Shown here: positions 14,855 to 23,490 of the stretch, one piece after another | Layout of the letters: each line of letters starts with the position of its first letter | Position numbering within the stretch: position 1 is the stretch's first letter | DNA from: Bdellovibrionaceae bacterium UBA3535 | GTDB taxonomy: Bacteria > Bdellovibrionota > Bdellovibrionia > Bdellovibrionales > UBA840 | Length of the DNA: 64,000 nt | Reading direction: 5' to 3' | NCBI GenBank assembly: GCA_002376845.1 | Contig: DFOS01000005.1 | Coordinates: forward strand, 186,001-250,000 | Notes under the pieces: model-generated | Told to the model about the DNA's origin: nothing | The model's input: only the letters and a program-made list of their open reading frames with translations | Database searches by the model: none | Program-made: the position numbers and the translations under genes

Positions 14855-17632
14855 ATGGCGGAAAAACAGTGGATCGAAAAGATTGTGAATCGCGCGTTGT
14901 ACTATTCAACGCAAATGATTTATTTGGCAAACCATCGCAAGGACAAGGTGAAGGGCGACCCCAAAATTGGCGGACATTCCTCAGCTTGCGCCTCCTACTT
15001 ACATATCGCAGCAGCCTTGCATCTTAAAGTTCGCAAAGGACATGATTGCATAGCGGTAAAGCCCCACGCGGCACCAATGGATCATACCTTTCACTATTTA
15101 TTAAATTTATTTTTAGAAAAAGATTTTACTCGCTTCGATTTAGAAAAATCCAAAGTTGCCATGCATGGCCTAAGAAAATATTCCGCGCAAGGCGAGCCTG
15201 TTTTTCAATCCTATCACTCTGCCTACGATTGTGATCACTTTAATTACTTGCCTAGCGGTACAGTAGGCATCCCGCCTGTTCAGCTCGGGTATCTTGCCCA
15301 TGCTTACCGACTCGCAGAAGATAATAATTTTGAAGTTCCTAAGGATGCACATTTTTGGGCTGTGATGGGTGATTCGGAATATCGCGAGGGCTCCTTACAG
15401 GAAGCCCTTCCCGATTTTGCAGAAAGGGAATTGGGCAACCTAACCTGGATTGTGGATTACAATCGACAAAGCTTGGATGGCAACCGCATCACCAACAATG
15501 ACATTATGAATGGCACCGACAATGAGCGAATTGAGCGAACGGCTCTGGCTAGTGGTTGGCACGTCATCCAAATTCGCCACGGAAAATTTCGCAAAAAATT
15601 ATTTCAAAAAGAAGGTGGCAAAGACTTTCAAGAGTTTTTAGAAAATGATTTGGAAGACTTTGCCCTGCAAAGTCTTTTGATCACTAAGGATATGAGCGCC
15701 GCTCGTGAAAAACTCTTGAACCAAAAGGAGAAGCTAAAGACCTTTCTTAAAAACGTAAGTGATGAAGAATTGTATCAAGGCCTACACGATCTAGGTGGCC
15801 ACGATATCGAAGCTTTAACGGAGGCTATGCTAGAGAGCAAAAAAGATCCACGCCGACCCACACTTATCATCGCTCATACCATTAAAGGTTGGGGCTTGCC
15901 CATTGCAGCCGCCGCAGGCAATCACAACTCTTTGCCTGGCAAAGAAGAAGTGGAAGAGCTACAGAAAAAAGAGGGCATTCCGGATGATGACCTGTTCGCA
16001 TTCTTTGATAAAAAGTCAGAAGAAGCCAAGTTTTTAAAAAAACGCGGCGATGAACTTTATAAACAAATACTGAAGCAAGAAGAACTGCGCCAACGCAATG
16101 TGGACTACTTTACAAAAGCCCTAGAGGAAGAGGGCCTTCCTGATGACGAGATTGGTATCAATTTAAAATTGGTTAGCTATCCCCATACCCAATGGATGCT
16201 AGGACAATTGTCGGCAAAGTTAAACCGCATTGCTAATACGCCGCTTGATTCTTCGCAATTGGCAGAAAAACAAAAGCCTCTAAGTGATAGTGAGCGGCGT
16301 TGGAAGATTCCAGCAGAAATGATGGTATCCATGGCCCCTGATGTGGGCACTTCCACAAACCTAAACCCCACCATGGATGGCCAGGTATACGACCCAGAAA
16401 CAGAGGATTATGAAGAGATTCTATCCGTCAAAGATAAAAGTGTACCCGACCTAGTTCCAAGTGAGGAAAAGGCACATAAATTCATTCGCTTTGAAATTGA
16501 AGAATCCAACACTATGTCTTGCGTAGGCTCTTATGGTCGTATTCGTGATATGCTAGGCATACCTCTAATGCCTCTTATGACGATCTATGATTTCTTTGTA
16601 AAGCGTGCCCTGGATCAACACTTTTATAACCTCTATTGGAAATCCAGTTTTATCATGATGGGAACACCTGCCGGTGTAACATTATCACCTGAAGGCGCGC
16701 AACACGGGTGGAAATCTGACTTTCAAATTCCGAATCAAATAACTTGGGAACCATTTTACTGCCAGGAACTTGATTTTATACTGGCTGATGCCATCAAACG
16801 CCATATAACCTATGACAATGAAGGGCGCAGCGGCGTTCATATTCGTTGTGTGACTCGTGGTGCGGAACAAAAAGATTTAATTAATTTTTTGCGTAGCCAG
16901 TCCCGTTTTAAAGAAGACTCCTCGGTGAGCTTACACCATAAAGACTATCCCATTAGCGGCGCTACCAACGAAAAGGATGTAGCCGCCATTAGTGACCAAG
17001 AAATTCTAAGCGTATTTCGACAAGAGGTTCTATCCGGTGCCTACTACCTAATTGATTATCGCGGTTATGCCGGATATATCCCTGGCGACAATGTGGTAAA
17101 TATTTTTTCTATGGGCTCCCCCACTACCGAGGCAATTAAAGCGAGCCAACAATTGCTTTCTCGCGGTATCTACGCCAATGTTATTGTTGTTACTTCTTCC
17201 GATTTGATTGCCGGCAACTTGGCCCATGAAAGTGACTATGATTACCTAAAAAATTATCTCTCCATTAACGCCGATCTTTACGTAGGCAGTGATCGCTTAG
17301 ATAATTCTGGAGAATACCAAAGCCTGGCAGGCAGACGCATTCCCATGGTTAGTGTACATGATGGAGAGCCCGGCTTGTTAGATAATTTGGGTTCGATTGT
17401 GGGCGTTCGTCATGAGTGCCTAGCCACTCGAAAACATTCAAAATGCGGCAGACCCGAAGAGATCTATGCCTTTCATGGCATAAATCACGAAGCCATCGTC
17501 AATGCTTGCGGCAAGGTCTTATCCGAGACGGCCCTGGAACAGGTAAAAGTGCGTAAGGATTTAGTGGGACAAACAGCCCACTTAAGTTCTGGTCACTGGA
17601 AAGAGCTATGGCCAGAAGTCAGCAAAAATTAG
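14855..17632 (+). CDS. AceE-like pyruvate dehydrogenase E1 component (homodimeric type)
   Basis: The chosen ATG has GAGG five bases upstream and gives 925 residues, near E. coli AceE (887). It is a thiamine-diphosphate transketolase-fold protein. The ThDP/Mg site is visible as GDSEYREGS with DYNRQSLDG downstream, and AHTIKGWGLPIAAAAGNHN matches the AceE/transketolase HTIKG segment. The C-terminal half has the pyrimidine-binding and transketolase C domains (SMGSPTTEAIKASQ). AceE decarboxylates pyruvate and acetylates the lipoyl E2. No E2 or E3 gene lies nearby, so the exact keto acid is unproven. The next gene overlaps its 3' end by 25 bases. Confidence 0.8.
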   Translation: MAEKQWIEKIVNRALYYSTQMIYLANHRKDKVKGDPKIGGHSSACASYLHIAAALHLKVRKGHDCIAVKPHAAPMDHTFHYLLNLFLEKDFTRFDLEKSKVAMHGLRKYSAQGEPVFQSYHSAYDCDHFNYLPSGTVGIPPVQLGYLAHAYRLAEDNNFEVPKDAHFWAVMGDSEYREGSLQEALPDFAERELGNLTWIVDYNRQSLDGNRITNNDIMNGTDNERIERTALASGWHVIQIRHGKFRKKLFQKEGGKDFQEFLENDLEDFALQSLLITKDMSAAREKLLNQKEKLKTFLKNVSDEELYQGLHDLGGHDIEALTEAMLESKKDPRRPTLIIAHTIKGWGLPIAAAAGNHNSLPGKEEVEELQKKEGIPDDDLFAFFDKKSEEAKFLKKRGDELYKQILKQEELRQRNVDYFTKALEEEGLPDDEIGINLKLVSYPHTQWMLGQLSAKLNRIANTPLDSSQLAEKQKPLSDSERRWKIPAEMMVSMAPDVGTSTNLNPTMDGQVYDPETEDYEEILSVKDKSVPDLVPSEEKAHKFIRFEIEESNTMSCVGSYGRIRDMLGIPLMPLMTIYDFFVKRALDQHFYNLYWKSSFIMMGTPAGVTLSPEGAQHGWKSDFQIPNQITWEPFYCQELDFILADAIKRHITYDNEGRSGVHIRCVTRGAEQKDLINFLRSQSRFKEDSSVSLHHKDYPISGATNEKDVAAISDQEILSVFRQEVLSGAYYLIDYRGYAGYIPGDNVVNIFSMGSPTTEAIKASQQLLSRGIYANVIVVTSSDLIAGNLAHESDYDYLKNYLSINADLYVGSDRLDNSGEYQSLAGRRIPMVSVHDGEPGLLDNLGSIVGVRHECLATRKHSKCGRPEEIYAFHGINHEAIVNACGKVLSETALEQVKVRKDLVGQTAHLSSGHWKELWPEVSKN

Positions 17633-18369
17633 ACGAAGCATTAAATCTAAAAAAATATCCTGCTAAACAGAAAATGCATGAAGAGGTAATCGTCTTTGTG
17701 CATTTTTTTGATGGTAGCCCCAAGCTTTTACAAAGACATATAGACTTGGTAAACCAACTAGGGTTTGACGCCTATGCCTACCAAGTAGCTTTTCATTTAA
17801 AAGAGCGGCGGCTTCATGACTTTTTACCAAAAGCAAACCTTAAACGATTGGGTTTAAAGAATTTTTGGTCAAAAGATCTGCAACATATATTGGATCAGAT
17901 ACCAGGTAAAAAAATACTTTATGCTTTTTCTAATCCAGCCAGCGCTGCTTTTGAGGTAGCAAAAAATAAAAACAACCAAGTATGTGCTGTTGTTTGTGAT
18001 AGTGGACCTTTTTTTGATTTATTGCGATGTTCGCGCAACCTGATCAAAGATTATTTTGATGTAAAAAATCCTTTGCTAAATATACCCGGGGCTATTGCTG
18101 GTACCATTGCATTGGCTCCGCTTCACGAAAATTACTTAAATGCAGACCTCGCCGCTCTACCGAAGGACTTTCCGGTTTTATCAATTCGAGGATGGAAAGA
18201 TAATTTGGTTCCAGCCAAATCCATTGAGAAAGTATTTGAAAAACACCAACACTTAGATTTAGAAGTTTTAAATTTACCTGAGGCTGGCCATCTCAATGGC
18301 CTAAAAGATTTTCCTGACGTCTACAAACCTGTGGTGGAGAACTTTTTATTAAAAGTGTGCCGAGATTAG
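17608..18369 (+). CDS. Alpha/beta-hydrolase-fold protein with an atypical nucleophile elbow
   Basis: A 253-residue soluble protein with an alpha/beta hydrolase pattern: HFFDGSP oxyanion-loop region, nucleophile region ILYAFSNPASAAF near residue 115, acid region RGWKDNLVP, and a terminal His in PEAGHLNGL. The usual GxSxG is replaced by AFSNP, so the serine is retained but flanking glycines are lost. The FSN element resembles TMEM53/DUF829 proteins. It overlaps the AceE-like gene by 25 bases and is probably translationally coupled to it. Substrate unknown. Confidence 0.65.
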   Translation: MARSQQKLDEALNLKKYPAKQKMHEEVIVFVHFFDGSPKLLQRHIDLVNQLGFDAYAYQVAFHLKERRLHDFLPKANLKRLGLKNFWSKDLQHILDQIPGKKILYAFSNPASAAFEVAKNKNNQVCAVVCDSGPFFDLLRCSRNLIKDYFDVKNPLLNIPGAIAGTIALAPLHENYLNADLAALPKDFPVLSIRGWKDNLVPAKSIEKVFEKHQHLDLEVLNLPEAGHLNGLKDFPDVYKPVVENFLLKVCRD

Positions 18370-18677
18370 GCGACCTTAGAACAACGCCACTCGGAGAGCT
18401 GAGAATCCAAAGAATCTAGCGCTCTCTCGACGCCAACAATTTGCCAGTCGCGAGACTCTGTATTTTCCTTTTTCGGATCTAAAACCTCTTTGGCAATAAA
18501 GCATTCCGTTTTGTTGACACACATGACTTGGAAGAAAAATTTGGAATCAATCATGATAACCCGGGCAGAGAAATTGGACCCTTGTGGCATATGCTGACTT
18601 AGTTCTGCTATTTTTTTGTTGGCGGCTTCTTTGAAAACAGCTCTCGGAGTAAAGCCAACAAATTGAAATTCTAACAT
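18366..18677 (-). CDS. Possible ribosome-hibernation factor HPF/RaiA-like protein
   Basis: The start at 18677 is preferred because AAAGG lies just upstream; the frame extends to 18824 but that part reads as low-quality basic sequence. The resulting 103 residues match HPF length (about 95). A beta-alpha-beta-beta-beta-alpha pattern can be traced: LEFQFVGF, an amphipathic helix (FKEAANKKIAEL), ARVIMID, FFFQVMCVN, then a terminal helix VERALDSLDSQLSEW like the family's final helix. Sequence match is weak, so this is an inference. It overlaps the convergent hydrolase gene by four bases. Confidence 0.45.
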   Translation of the reverse strand: MLEFQFVGFTPRAVFKEAANKKIAELSQHMPQGSNFSARVIMIDSKFFFQVMCVNKTECFIAKEVLDPKKENTESRDWQIVGVERALDSLDSQLSEWRCSKVA

Positions 18678-18813
18678 GCACTTACCTTTCTTTTGTAGCA
18701 ATCTGGCTACATCCCTTAGTATAGCGGCTAAGCTCTGGATTCTAAAGCAGAAAGCCTGGAATTGTCTCATTTTGAGACGATATTTTTTTATAGGTCGTGA
18801 TAAGCAAAAAAGA

Positions 18814-19482
18814 CTACGAGGCATCCAAAGCTAATAGGCGCCTAACCTTCACCGCATTGTCTTGCAAGAATTTTTCATAGGAGGTGATTCCCATTCCATA
18901 TTCCGAAATCAAGGTCGGCGTAATGGCCTCAAAGTAATTGTTTATCTTATTGAGTATGCGGGCTGATTTTTTAGATCCCTTAGCGGCTTTTTGTAGGTGC
19001 ATTTGCAAATGCTTTCTTAATAAATTCCACTCAGGAGTTTGCGCCAATAAAAAGTAACCCACAGCATGGTCCACCATATCATGATAAAACTGCCCCTTCA
19101 TACCAATGGGAACTTGCCCCTTTGCTAAATGTCTTAGATAAGGGCCAACTTCGATCGTTCCCTCTGGCAAAGCTAGGAACTCAATTTTCACATCGGGATA
19201 AAGCTGACGAATCCTCTCGTTCATCGTGCTTGGGTGAGGAATGCGAGCTTTTGTGTGAAAATTTGAAAACCCCAAAACTTCATATACGGAAATGGCATCG
19301 GGAAGCACCAAACTAATATTGAGTTGGTAATAGCTTCCAAACTCGTCCTTAACTACGCTCACAATTTTGGATTTGGCATTTGCATCTGGATGCAATTGCG
19401 CTTCTTGCACAAAAATATCCCCACAAGCCGAACTTGCGTATGCCCTATGTGCGAATATTAGGATAAAAAAAAGATACTTCAA
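18814..19482 (-). CDS. Secreted protein of unknown function
   Basis: A 222-residue protein starting at TTG, with a G-rich Shine-Dalgarno (GGTGGGGG) just before it. A signal peptide (FFILIFAHRAYASSA) ends in a possible signal peptidase I site. The mature protein has no recognisable domain. It contains HDMVDHAVGYF and a helical, Lys-rich C-terminal half. It lies upstream of the HPF-like gene on the same strand, and their coding regions (using the longer HPF frame) would overlap slightly. Confidence 0.6.
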   Translation of the reverse strand: MKYLFFILIFAHRAYASSACGDIFVQEAQLHPDANAKSKIVSVVKDEFGSYYQLNISLVLPDAISVYEVLGFSNFHTKARIPHPSTMNERIRQLYPDVKIEFLALPEGTIEVGPYLRHLAKGQVPIGMKGQFYHDMVDHAVGYFLLAQTPEWNLLRKHLQMHLQKAAKGSKKSARILNKINNYFEAITPTLISEYGMGITSYEKFLQDNAVKVRRLLALDAS

Positions 19483-19588
19483 TCCCCCACCTCAACTAAA
19501 GAGATAGTGGATTTGCGCTTAAATAGCAGGCTAAAAAATCATTCTTGTAAAATTTTTTCGTCTTGGCCGCAAAAGACTCCTCAGAGAA

Positions 19589-20233
19589 CTAAAAGAGCTT
19601 CTGGGCAACGGTCAAACCCTCTTGTGTCGGTATTAACGTAGCACGATATTTTTTTGTATCAGCCAAGCGTTCATTAAAACTACGCATGGCTCGCCACTGT
19701 TTTTCTGATACATTTGTCGGTTTTTCCGCATGAATTGCATGACCAAATAACAAAGAATTATCGCCGAAAATTAAACCACCTTTACGAACGTATTGCTCCG
19801 CCCAATCCAAGTATTCTGGGTAAGCGCCCTTGTCTGCATCGATAAATATCATATCCACAGGCTCTTGCATTTGTTTTAAAAGATCCTTTGCATCCCCCAA
19901 TTTTATTTCAATTTTATCAGAAAGACCGGCTCTTTCTATATGGGATTGGGCAATTTCAAAATATTTAGGATCGGATTCAAGGCTAATCAATTTGCCGTTT
20001 TCGGGCAAAGCTCGCGCCATTTGAATGGCAGAAAAGCCCAAAAAACATCCCACCTCTACGATACTTTGAATTTGAAAGCTACGTATAAAAAACTGCAACA
20101 AGCCTGCTTCGGCCTCTGAGATGGACATTCCTTCTCGCCCCGTCTCTTGCATTCTATCACGCACATAATCCAATTGATTATCAGGATGAAAGGTTTGGCT
20201 AATGTAGTCGTAAACTTTCGTATTTTCTCGCAT
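19589..20233 (-). CDS. SAM-dependent O-methyltransferase (caffeoyl-CoA/catechol O-methyltransferase family)
   Basis: The start at 20233 places GGAGG ten bases upstream; an in-frame ATG at 20242 is only one base from it and is less likely. The 214-residue protein has the SAM-binding VEVGCFLGFSAIQMA around residue 60, the acidic LISLESD, DMIFIDADKGAYPEYLDW with the metal-binding Asp, and GGLIFGDNSL. These are the hallmarks of class I divalent-metal-dependent O-methyltransferases acting on catechol-like hydroxyls. It has normal length. No substrate can be deduced from context. The divergent gph gene starts 29 bases away. Confidence 0.85.
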   Translation of the reverse strand: MRENTKVYDYISQTFHPDNQLDYVRDRMQETGREGMSISEAEAGLLQFFIRSFQIQSIVEVGCFLGFSAIQMARALPENGKLISLESDPKYFEIAQSHIERAGLSDKIEIKLGDAKDLLKQMQEPVDMIFIDADKGAYPEYLDWAEQYVRKGGLIFGDNSLLFGHAIHAEKPTNVSEKQWRAMRSFNERLADTKKYRATLIPTQEGLTVAQKLF

Positions 20234-20250
20234 TTGGTACATACCTCCGC

Positions 20251-20256
20251 TAACAT
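20251..20256 (+). promoter_or_regulatory. -10-like box six bases before the gph start codon
   Basis: TAACAT is followed by six bases and the ATG at 20263. No Shine-Dalgarno on the plus strand precedes that ATG, so a leaderless transcript is possible. No good -35 box is seen, which lowers confidence. Confidence 0.3.
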
Positions 20257-20262
20257 AAAAAC

Positions 20263-20910
20263 ATGGCCTATCATTTAATATTTGATTTAGACGGCACCCT
20301 CATTGACTCAGCTCCTGATTTTCACACGAGCTTAGATAATCTTTTGCAAAAATACAAGCTGCCTACCATTAGCTTAAATGAAGCTAGAGAATACATTGGC
20401 AATGGCTTTCGCGGTTTTGTGGAGCGCTTTTACGAAAGCCCCAATGAAGAATTGCGCCTGAAACTGTACCAGGAGTTTTTAGAAATCTACGAACTCAACT
20501 TTTTGCAAGCTACCAAACCTTATGATGGTGCCTTTGAATACATCCGAGGCTCGCAGTACAAAACCTCCATTTGCACCAATAAACCTGGTAAATTTGCGGA
20601 ACCCACATTGGAGCACTATGAGATTTTGCATCATTCCTGGGTCGGCCTAGTTTATGGCGATACCTTTCCACGTGCCAAACCTCATCCCCAGGGGATTGAA
20701 CATTTGATCCATTTATCAGACATAGAAAAAGAAAATACTTTTTTTATTGGAGACGGGCTACCCGATGCCCTAGCGGCCAAGAACGCCGACGTAAAATTTA
20801 TTGGGGTAGATTTTGGCTACCACCCCCCTGAAGAATTAATTCGCTGGGGGGCTATCGATATTATGTCTTCCTTCCAGGATCTAGATAGCATTATCCAAAA
20901 GCATATTTAA
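20263..20910 (+). CDS. gph: HAD-superfamily phosphatase, phosphoglycolate phosphatase-like
   Basis: A 215-residue HAD hydrolase with motif I DLDGTLIDS at residues 8-16, a Thr/Asn motif II (SICTNKP), motif III Lys in RAKPHPQGI, and motif IV FIGDGLPDALAAKNA. The cap insertion after motif I is of the Gph type. Such enzymes remove phosphate from 2-phosphoglycolate or related small phosphates. The gene symbol is a best guess within a broad family. The start lies just six bases after a -10-like box. Its stop overlaps the convergent ABC ATPase gene by four bases. Confidence 0.8.
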   Translation: MAYHLIFDLDGTLIDSAPDFHTSLDNLLQKYKLPTISLNEAREYIGNGFRGFVERFYESPNEELRLKLYQEFLEIYELNFLQATKPYDGAFEYIRGSQYKTSICTNKPGKFAEPTLEHYEILHHSWVGLVYGDTFPRAKPHPQGIEHLIHLSDIEKENTFFIGDGLPDALAAKNADVKFIGVDFGYHPPEELIRWGAIDIMSSFQDLDSIIQKHI

Positions 20911-22634
20911 ACTTGCGCTTCCAAAGTCTTGGGTCGTCCCTTGGGAATTGCGCTCAATAGGCGTTTGGTATAATCCTGCTGCGGATCTTCATAAATACCA
21001 ATGGCATCGTTGATTTCTACAATCTTACCTTTATTCATCACCGCAACCTCATCGGATATAAACTTCACCACTGCAAGATCATGGGAAATAAAGATATAGG
21101 TAAGCCCAAACTCTTCTTGTAGATCCAGTAGTAAGTTTAAAATCTGTGCTTGTACAGATACATCCAATGCCGAGACCGACTCGTCACAAACGATAAAATC
21201 CGGCTTTACTGCCAGGGCACGGGCTATGCATATGCGCTGCCTTTGCCCACCAGAAAACTCATGCGGATAACGTGGCAACATGGAAGCTGGCAAACCACAC
21301 CGCTCAATCAGACGGCCCGCCATTTCTTGTCTTTCCTTACGGCTGCTACCAATACCATGAATTTTCATGGGCTCGGTAAGTGTGGCCATGATCGTCATTC
21401 GAGGATTCAACGAGGCATAGGGATCTTGAAAAATGATCTGCATCTTTTTTCGCATCTCCCGCATTTTTTCTGCATCATACTTGGCAATATCCTCACCCTT
21501 ATAAATAATTTCCCCAGCTGTAGGTTCTGTAAGACGCAAAATGGTACGGCCCAAAGTGGTTTTACCGCAACCGGATTCCCCCACCAAGCCAAGCGTACGC
21601 CCTTTACGTACTTTAATATTTACCTCATCCACTGCTTTTACCCAGGCGGTTGGAGTGCCAAAAAAAGATTTTTTCAATGGAAAGTACTTCATTAGATTGC
21701 GTGTTTCTAAAAGCACAGGATTGTCTTGCTCAGAAATTTCTCGGTTCTTTTTCACCTTACGCAACGATTCTAGATCAAAGGATTTTTCCTGTCCTGCTTC
21801 CGTCATAAAATCACTTACCGTTGCCAATCGATCCGGGTTTTTATCCAGCGCCGGGCGACAAGACATCAAGCCCTTCGTATATGGATGTTTGGGGTGAGTA
21901 AAAATATCCTCGCAAGTACCTTTTTCAACTATATCTCCCCGGTACATTACCACAACGTCATCGGCAATATCCCCAATCACTCCCAAATCGTGTGTGATAA
22001 ACAACACGCTCATATTGTATTGCTTTTGTAAATCCGACAACAAATCGAGAATTTGTTTTTGAATGGTAACATCCAAAGCTGTTGTGGGTTCATCGGCAAT
22101 CAGTAGATCTGGCTCACAGGCAATCGCCATGGCAATCATCACCCGTTGACGTTGCCCCCCACTCATTTCGTGGGGATAGGACTTAATGCGATTCTTGGGA
22201 TCAGGAATTCCCACTTGATCCAATAAGTCTAAGGCTTTCTCCCAGGCTTGCTCCTTGGAAATCTTTTGGTGCAAGCGAATGGTCTCAGTAATCTGATCCC
22301 CCACGGTAAAAACAGGATTCAAACTCGTCATGGGCTCCTGAAAAATCATGGAGATTTTATTGCCCCTAATTTTACGCATTTGCGATTCGGACTTTTTTAA
22401 TAAATCATCGCCATTAAATAGAATCTGTCCGTTGGACACTTTGCCCGGTGGATTTGGAATGAGTTGCATCACAGCTAAGGAGGTCACCGACTTACCTGAT
22501 CCCGACTCCCCAACGAGTCCCACAGTTTTTCCCCTAGGAATATCAAAAGAAATGTCTTTTACGGCTTGCACCATGCCGTCATCGGTTTTGAACTCAATTC
22601 TTAAATCTTTTATGCTCAATAAATTGTCAGACAT
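20907..22634 (-). CDS. yejF: Fused two-domain ABC ATPase for peptide import (YejF type)
   Basis: A 575-residue protein with two complete ABC ATPase modules of the Opp/Dpp class. Module 1 has Walker A GESGSGKS near residue 40, signature MSGGQRQR and Walker B LLIADEP. Module 2 has GESGCGKT near residue 355, FSGGQRQR and IVCDES. This fused layout and length are typical of YejF (E. coli about 529) and unlike separate DppD and DppF. YejABEF imports oligopeptides and microcin C. The matching YejB, YejE and binding-protein genes are in this window but about 20 kb away (42.4-46.0 kb). The Shine-Dalgarno is GAGGAGAG. Confidence 0.88.
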   Translation of the reverse strand: MSDNLLSIKDLRIEFKTDDGMVQAVKDISFDIPRGKTVGLVGESGSGKSVTSLAVMQLIPNPPGKVSNGQILFNGDDLLKKSESQMRKIRGNKISMIFQEPMTSLNPVFTVGDQITETIRLHQKISKEQAWEKALDLLDQVGIPDPKNRIKSYPHEMSGGQRQRVMIAMAIACEPDLLIADEPTTALDVTIQKQILDLLSDLQKQYNMSVLFITHDLGVIGDIADDVVVMYRGDIVEKGTCEDIFTHPKHPYTKGLMSCRPALDKNPDRLATVSDFMTEAGQEKSFDLESLRKVKKNREISEQDNPVLLETRNLMKYFPLKKSFFGTPTAWVKAVDEVNIKVRKGRTLGLVGESGCGKTTLGRTILRLTEPTAGEIIYKGEDIAKYDAEKMREMRKKMQIIFQDPYASLNPRMTIMATLTEPMKIHGIGSSRKERQEMAGRLIERCGLPASMLPRYPHEFSGGQRQRICIARALAVKPDFIVCDESVSALDVSVQAQILNLLLDLQEEFGLTYIFISHDLAVVKFISDEVAVMNKGKIVEINDAIGIYEDPQQDYTKRLLSAIPKGRPKTLEAQV

Positions 22635-22649
22635 AAGCTCTCCTCGCTA

Positions 22650-22712
22650 GCGTAATATATGGGAAATGCCACAAATTTTGTAGCTATATGTCAGATTGAC
22701 ACCATATTACGC
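22650..22712. promoter_or_regulatory. Spaced inverted repeat in the fabI/yejF divergent promoter region
   Basis: GCGTAATAT (22650-22658) and its exact reverse complement ATATTACGC (22704-22712) flank 45 bases. A GCTAGC hexamer sits at 22646-22651 and again at 22717-22722. The right arm lies between the -35 and -10 boxes of fabI, so a protein binding both arms could affect both genes. This could also be coincidence. Confidence 0.4.
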
Positions 22713-22724
22713 CGTTGCTAGCAT
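22696..22724 (+). promoter_or_regulatory. fabI promoter, predicted leaderless
   Basis: A perfect TTGACA -35 (22696-22701), a 17-base spacer and TAGCAT -10 (22719-22724) are followed by seven bases and the ATG at 22732. The expected transcription start coincides with the start codon, and no Shine-Dalgarno is present. Confidence 0.65.
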
Positions 22725-22731
22725 TCTTTGC

Positions 22732-23490
22732 ATGTATTTAAACGATAAAAATATTGTCATTATAGGTGTGGCCAACGAACGTAGCATTGCTTCCTTCATT
22801 GCCAAAGATATGCAAAAAAAGGGTGCCAACATAGCCCTATCCTTTTTGAATGAAAAACTCCAACCCCGAGTGGAAGCCTTGGCCAAAGAAGTCCACGCCG
22901 ATTACCTTGCCGAACTGGATGTTCTAAAAGAAGGGTCGGTAAAAAATTTCTTTCAAGGTTTGGAAAAAAAGTGGAACCGTATCGATGGCATTGTGCACTC
23001 CATTGCCTTTGCCAACAAAGAAGACCTAGAAGGTCGCTTTATTGATACCAGTGCCGAGGGCTTTTCCCTCGCCTTGCGTGTAAGCGCCCATTCTCTATTG
23101 GAGATCACCAAACACGCCGAAGCGCAAATGCGTGAAGGGGGTAGCGTCATTACCCTTTCCTATATTGGCTCACAAAAGGTCATACCAAATTACAATTTAA
23201 TGGGTGTCGCCAAAGCCGCCCTGGAAGCTAGTGCACGCTATATGGCCTACGATTTAGGACCGAAAAAAATTCGTGTAAATGCCATTTCTGCGGGACCGAT
23301 AAAAACCCTTTCCGCAGCCGGCATTCGTGATTTTCGAAAAATGCTTAGTAGCGCCGCCGAATCGGTACCGCTAAAAGAGAACATTAGCGGCGAAAGCGTA
23401 GCTGCCATGGCTAGCTTTCTTGCCAGTGATGAAGCCAAGCACATCACCGGCGAGTGCATCTATGTCGACTCGGGAGCCCACATTCTATAG
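22732..23490 (+). CDS. fabI: Enoyl-[acyl-carrier-protein] reductase (NADH), FabI type
   Basis: FabI performs the last reduction in each fatty acid elongation cycle and is the target of triclosan-type inhibitors. The ATG at 22732 gives 252 residues beginning NDKNIVIIGVANERSIA, the typical FabI cofactor region. Other signatures are GIVHSIAFAN, ITLSYIGSQKVIPNYNLMGVAKAALEASARYMA with the Tyr-x6-Lys catalytic pair, and the ending GECIYVDSGAHIL. The promoter suggests a leaderless mRNA. The gene overlaps the convergent trxB by six bases. Confidence 0.94.
   Translation: MYLNDKNIVIIGVANERSIASFIAKDMQKKGANIALSFLNEKLQPRVEALAKEVHADYLAELDVLKEGSVKNFFQGLEKKWNRIDGIVHSIAFANKEDLEGRFIDTSAEGFSLALRVSAHSLLEITKHAEAQMREGGSVITLSYIGSQKVIPNYNLMGVAKAALEASARYMAYDLGPKKIRVNAISAGPIKTLSAAGIRDFRKMLSSAAESVPLKENISGESVAAMASFLASDEAKHITGECIYVDSGAHIL

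Noticed and set aside
21150..21695. 181-codon frame antisense to the YejF-type gene
   Set aside because: The opposite strand encodes two full ABC modules with all motifs; this frame has no start signal and no recognisable protein features.
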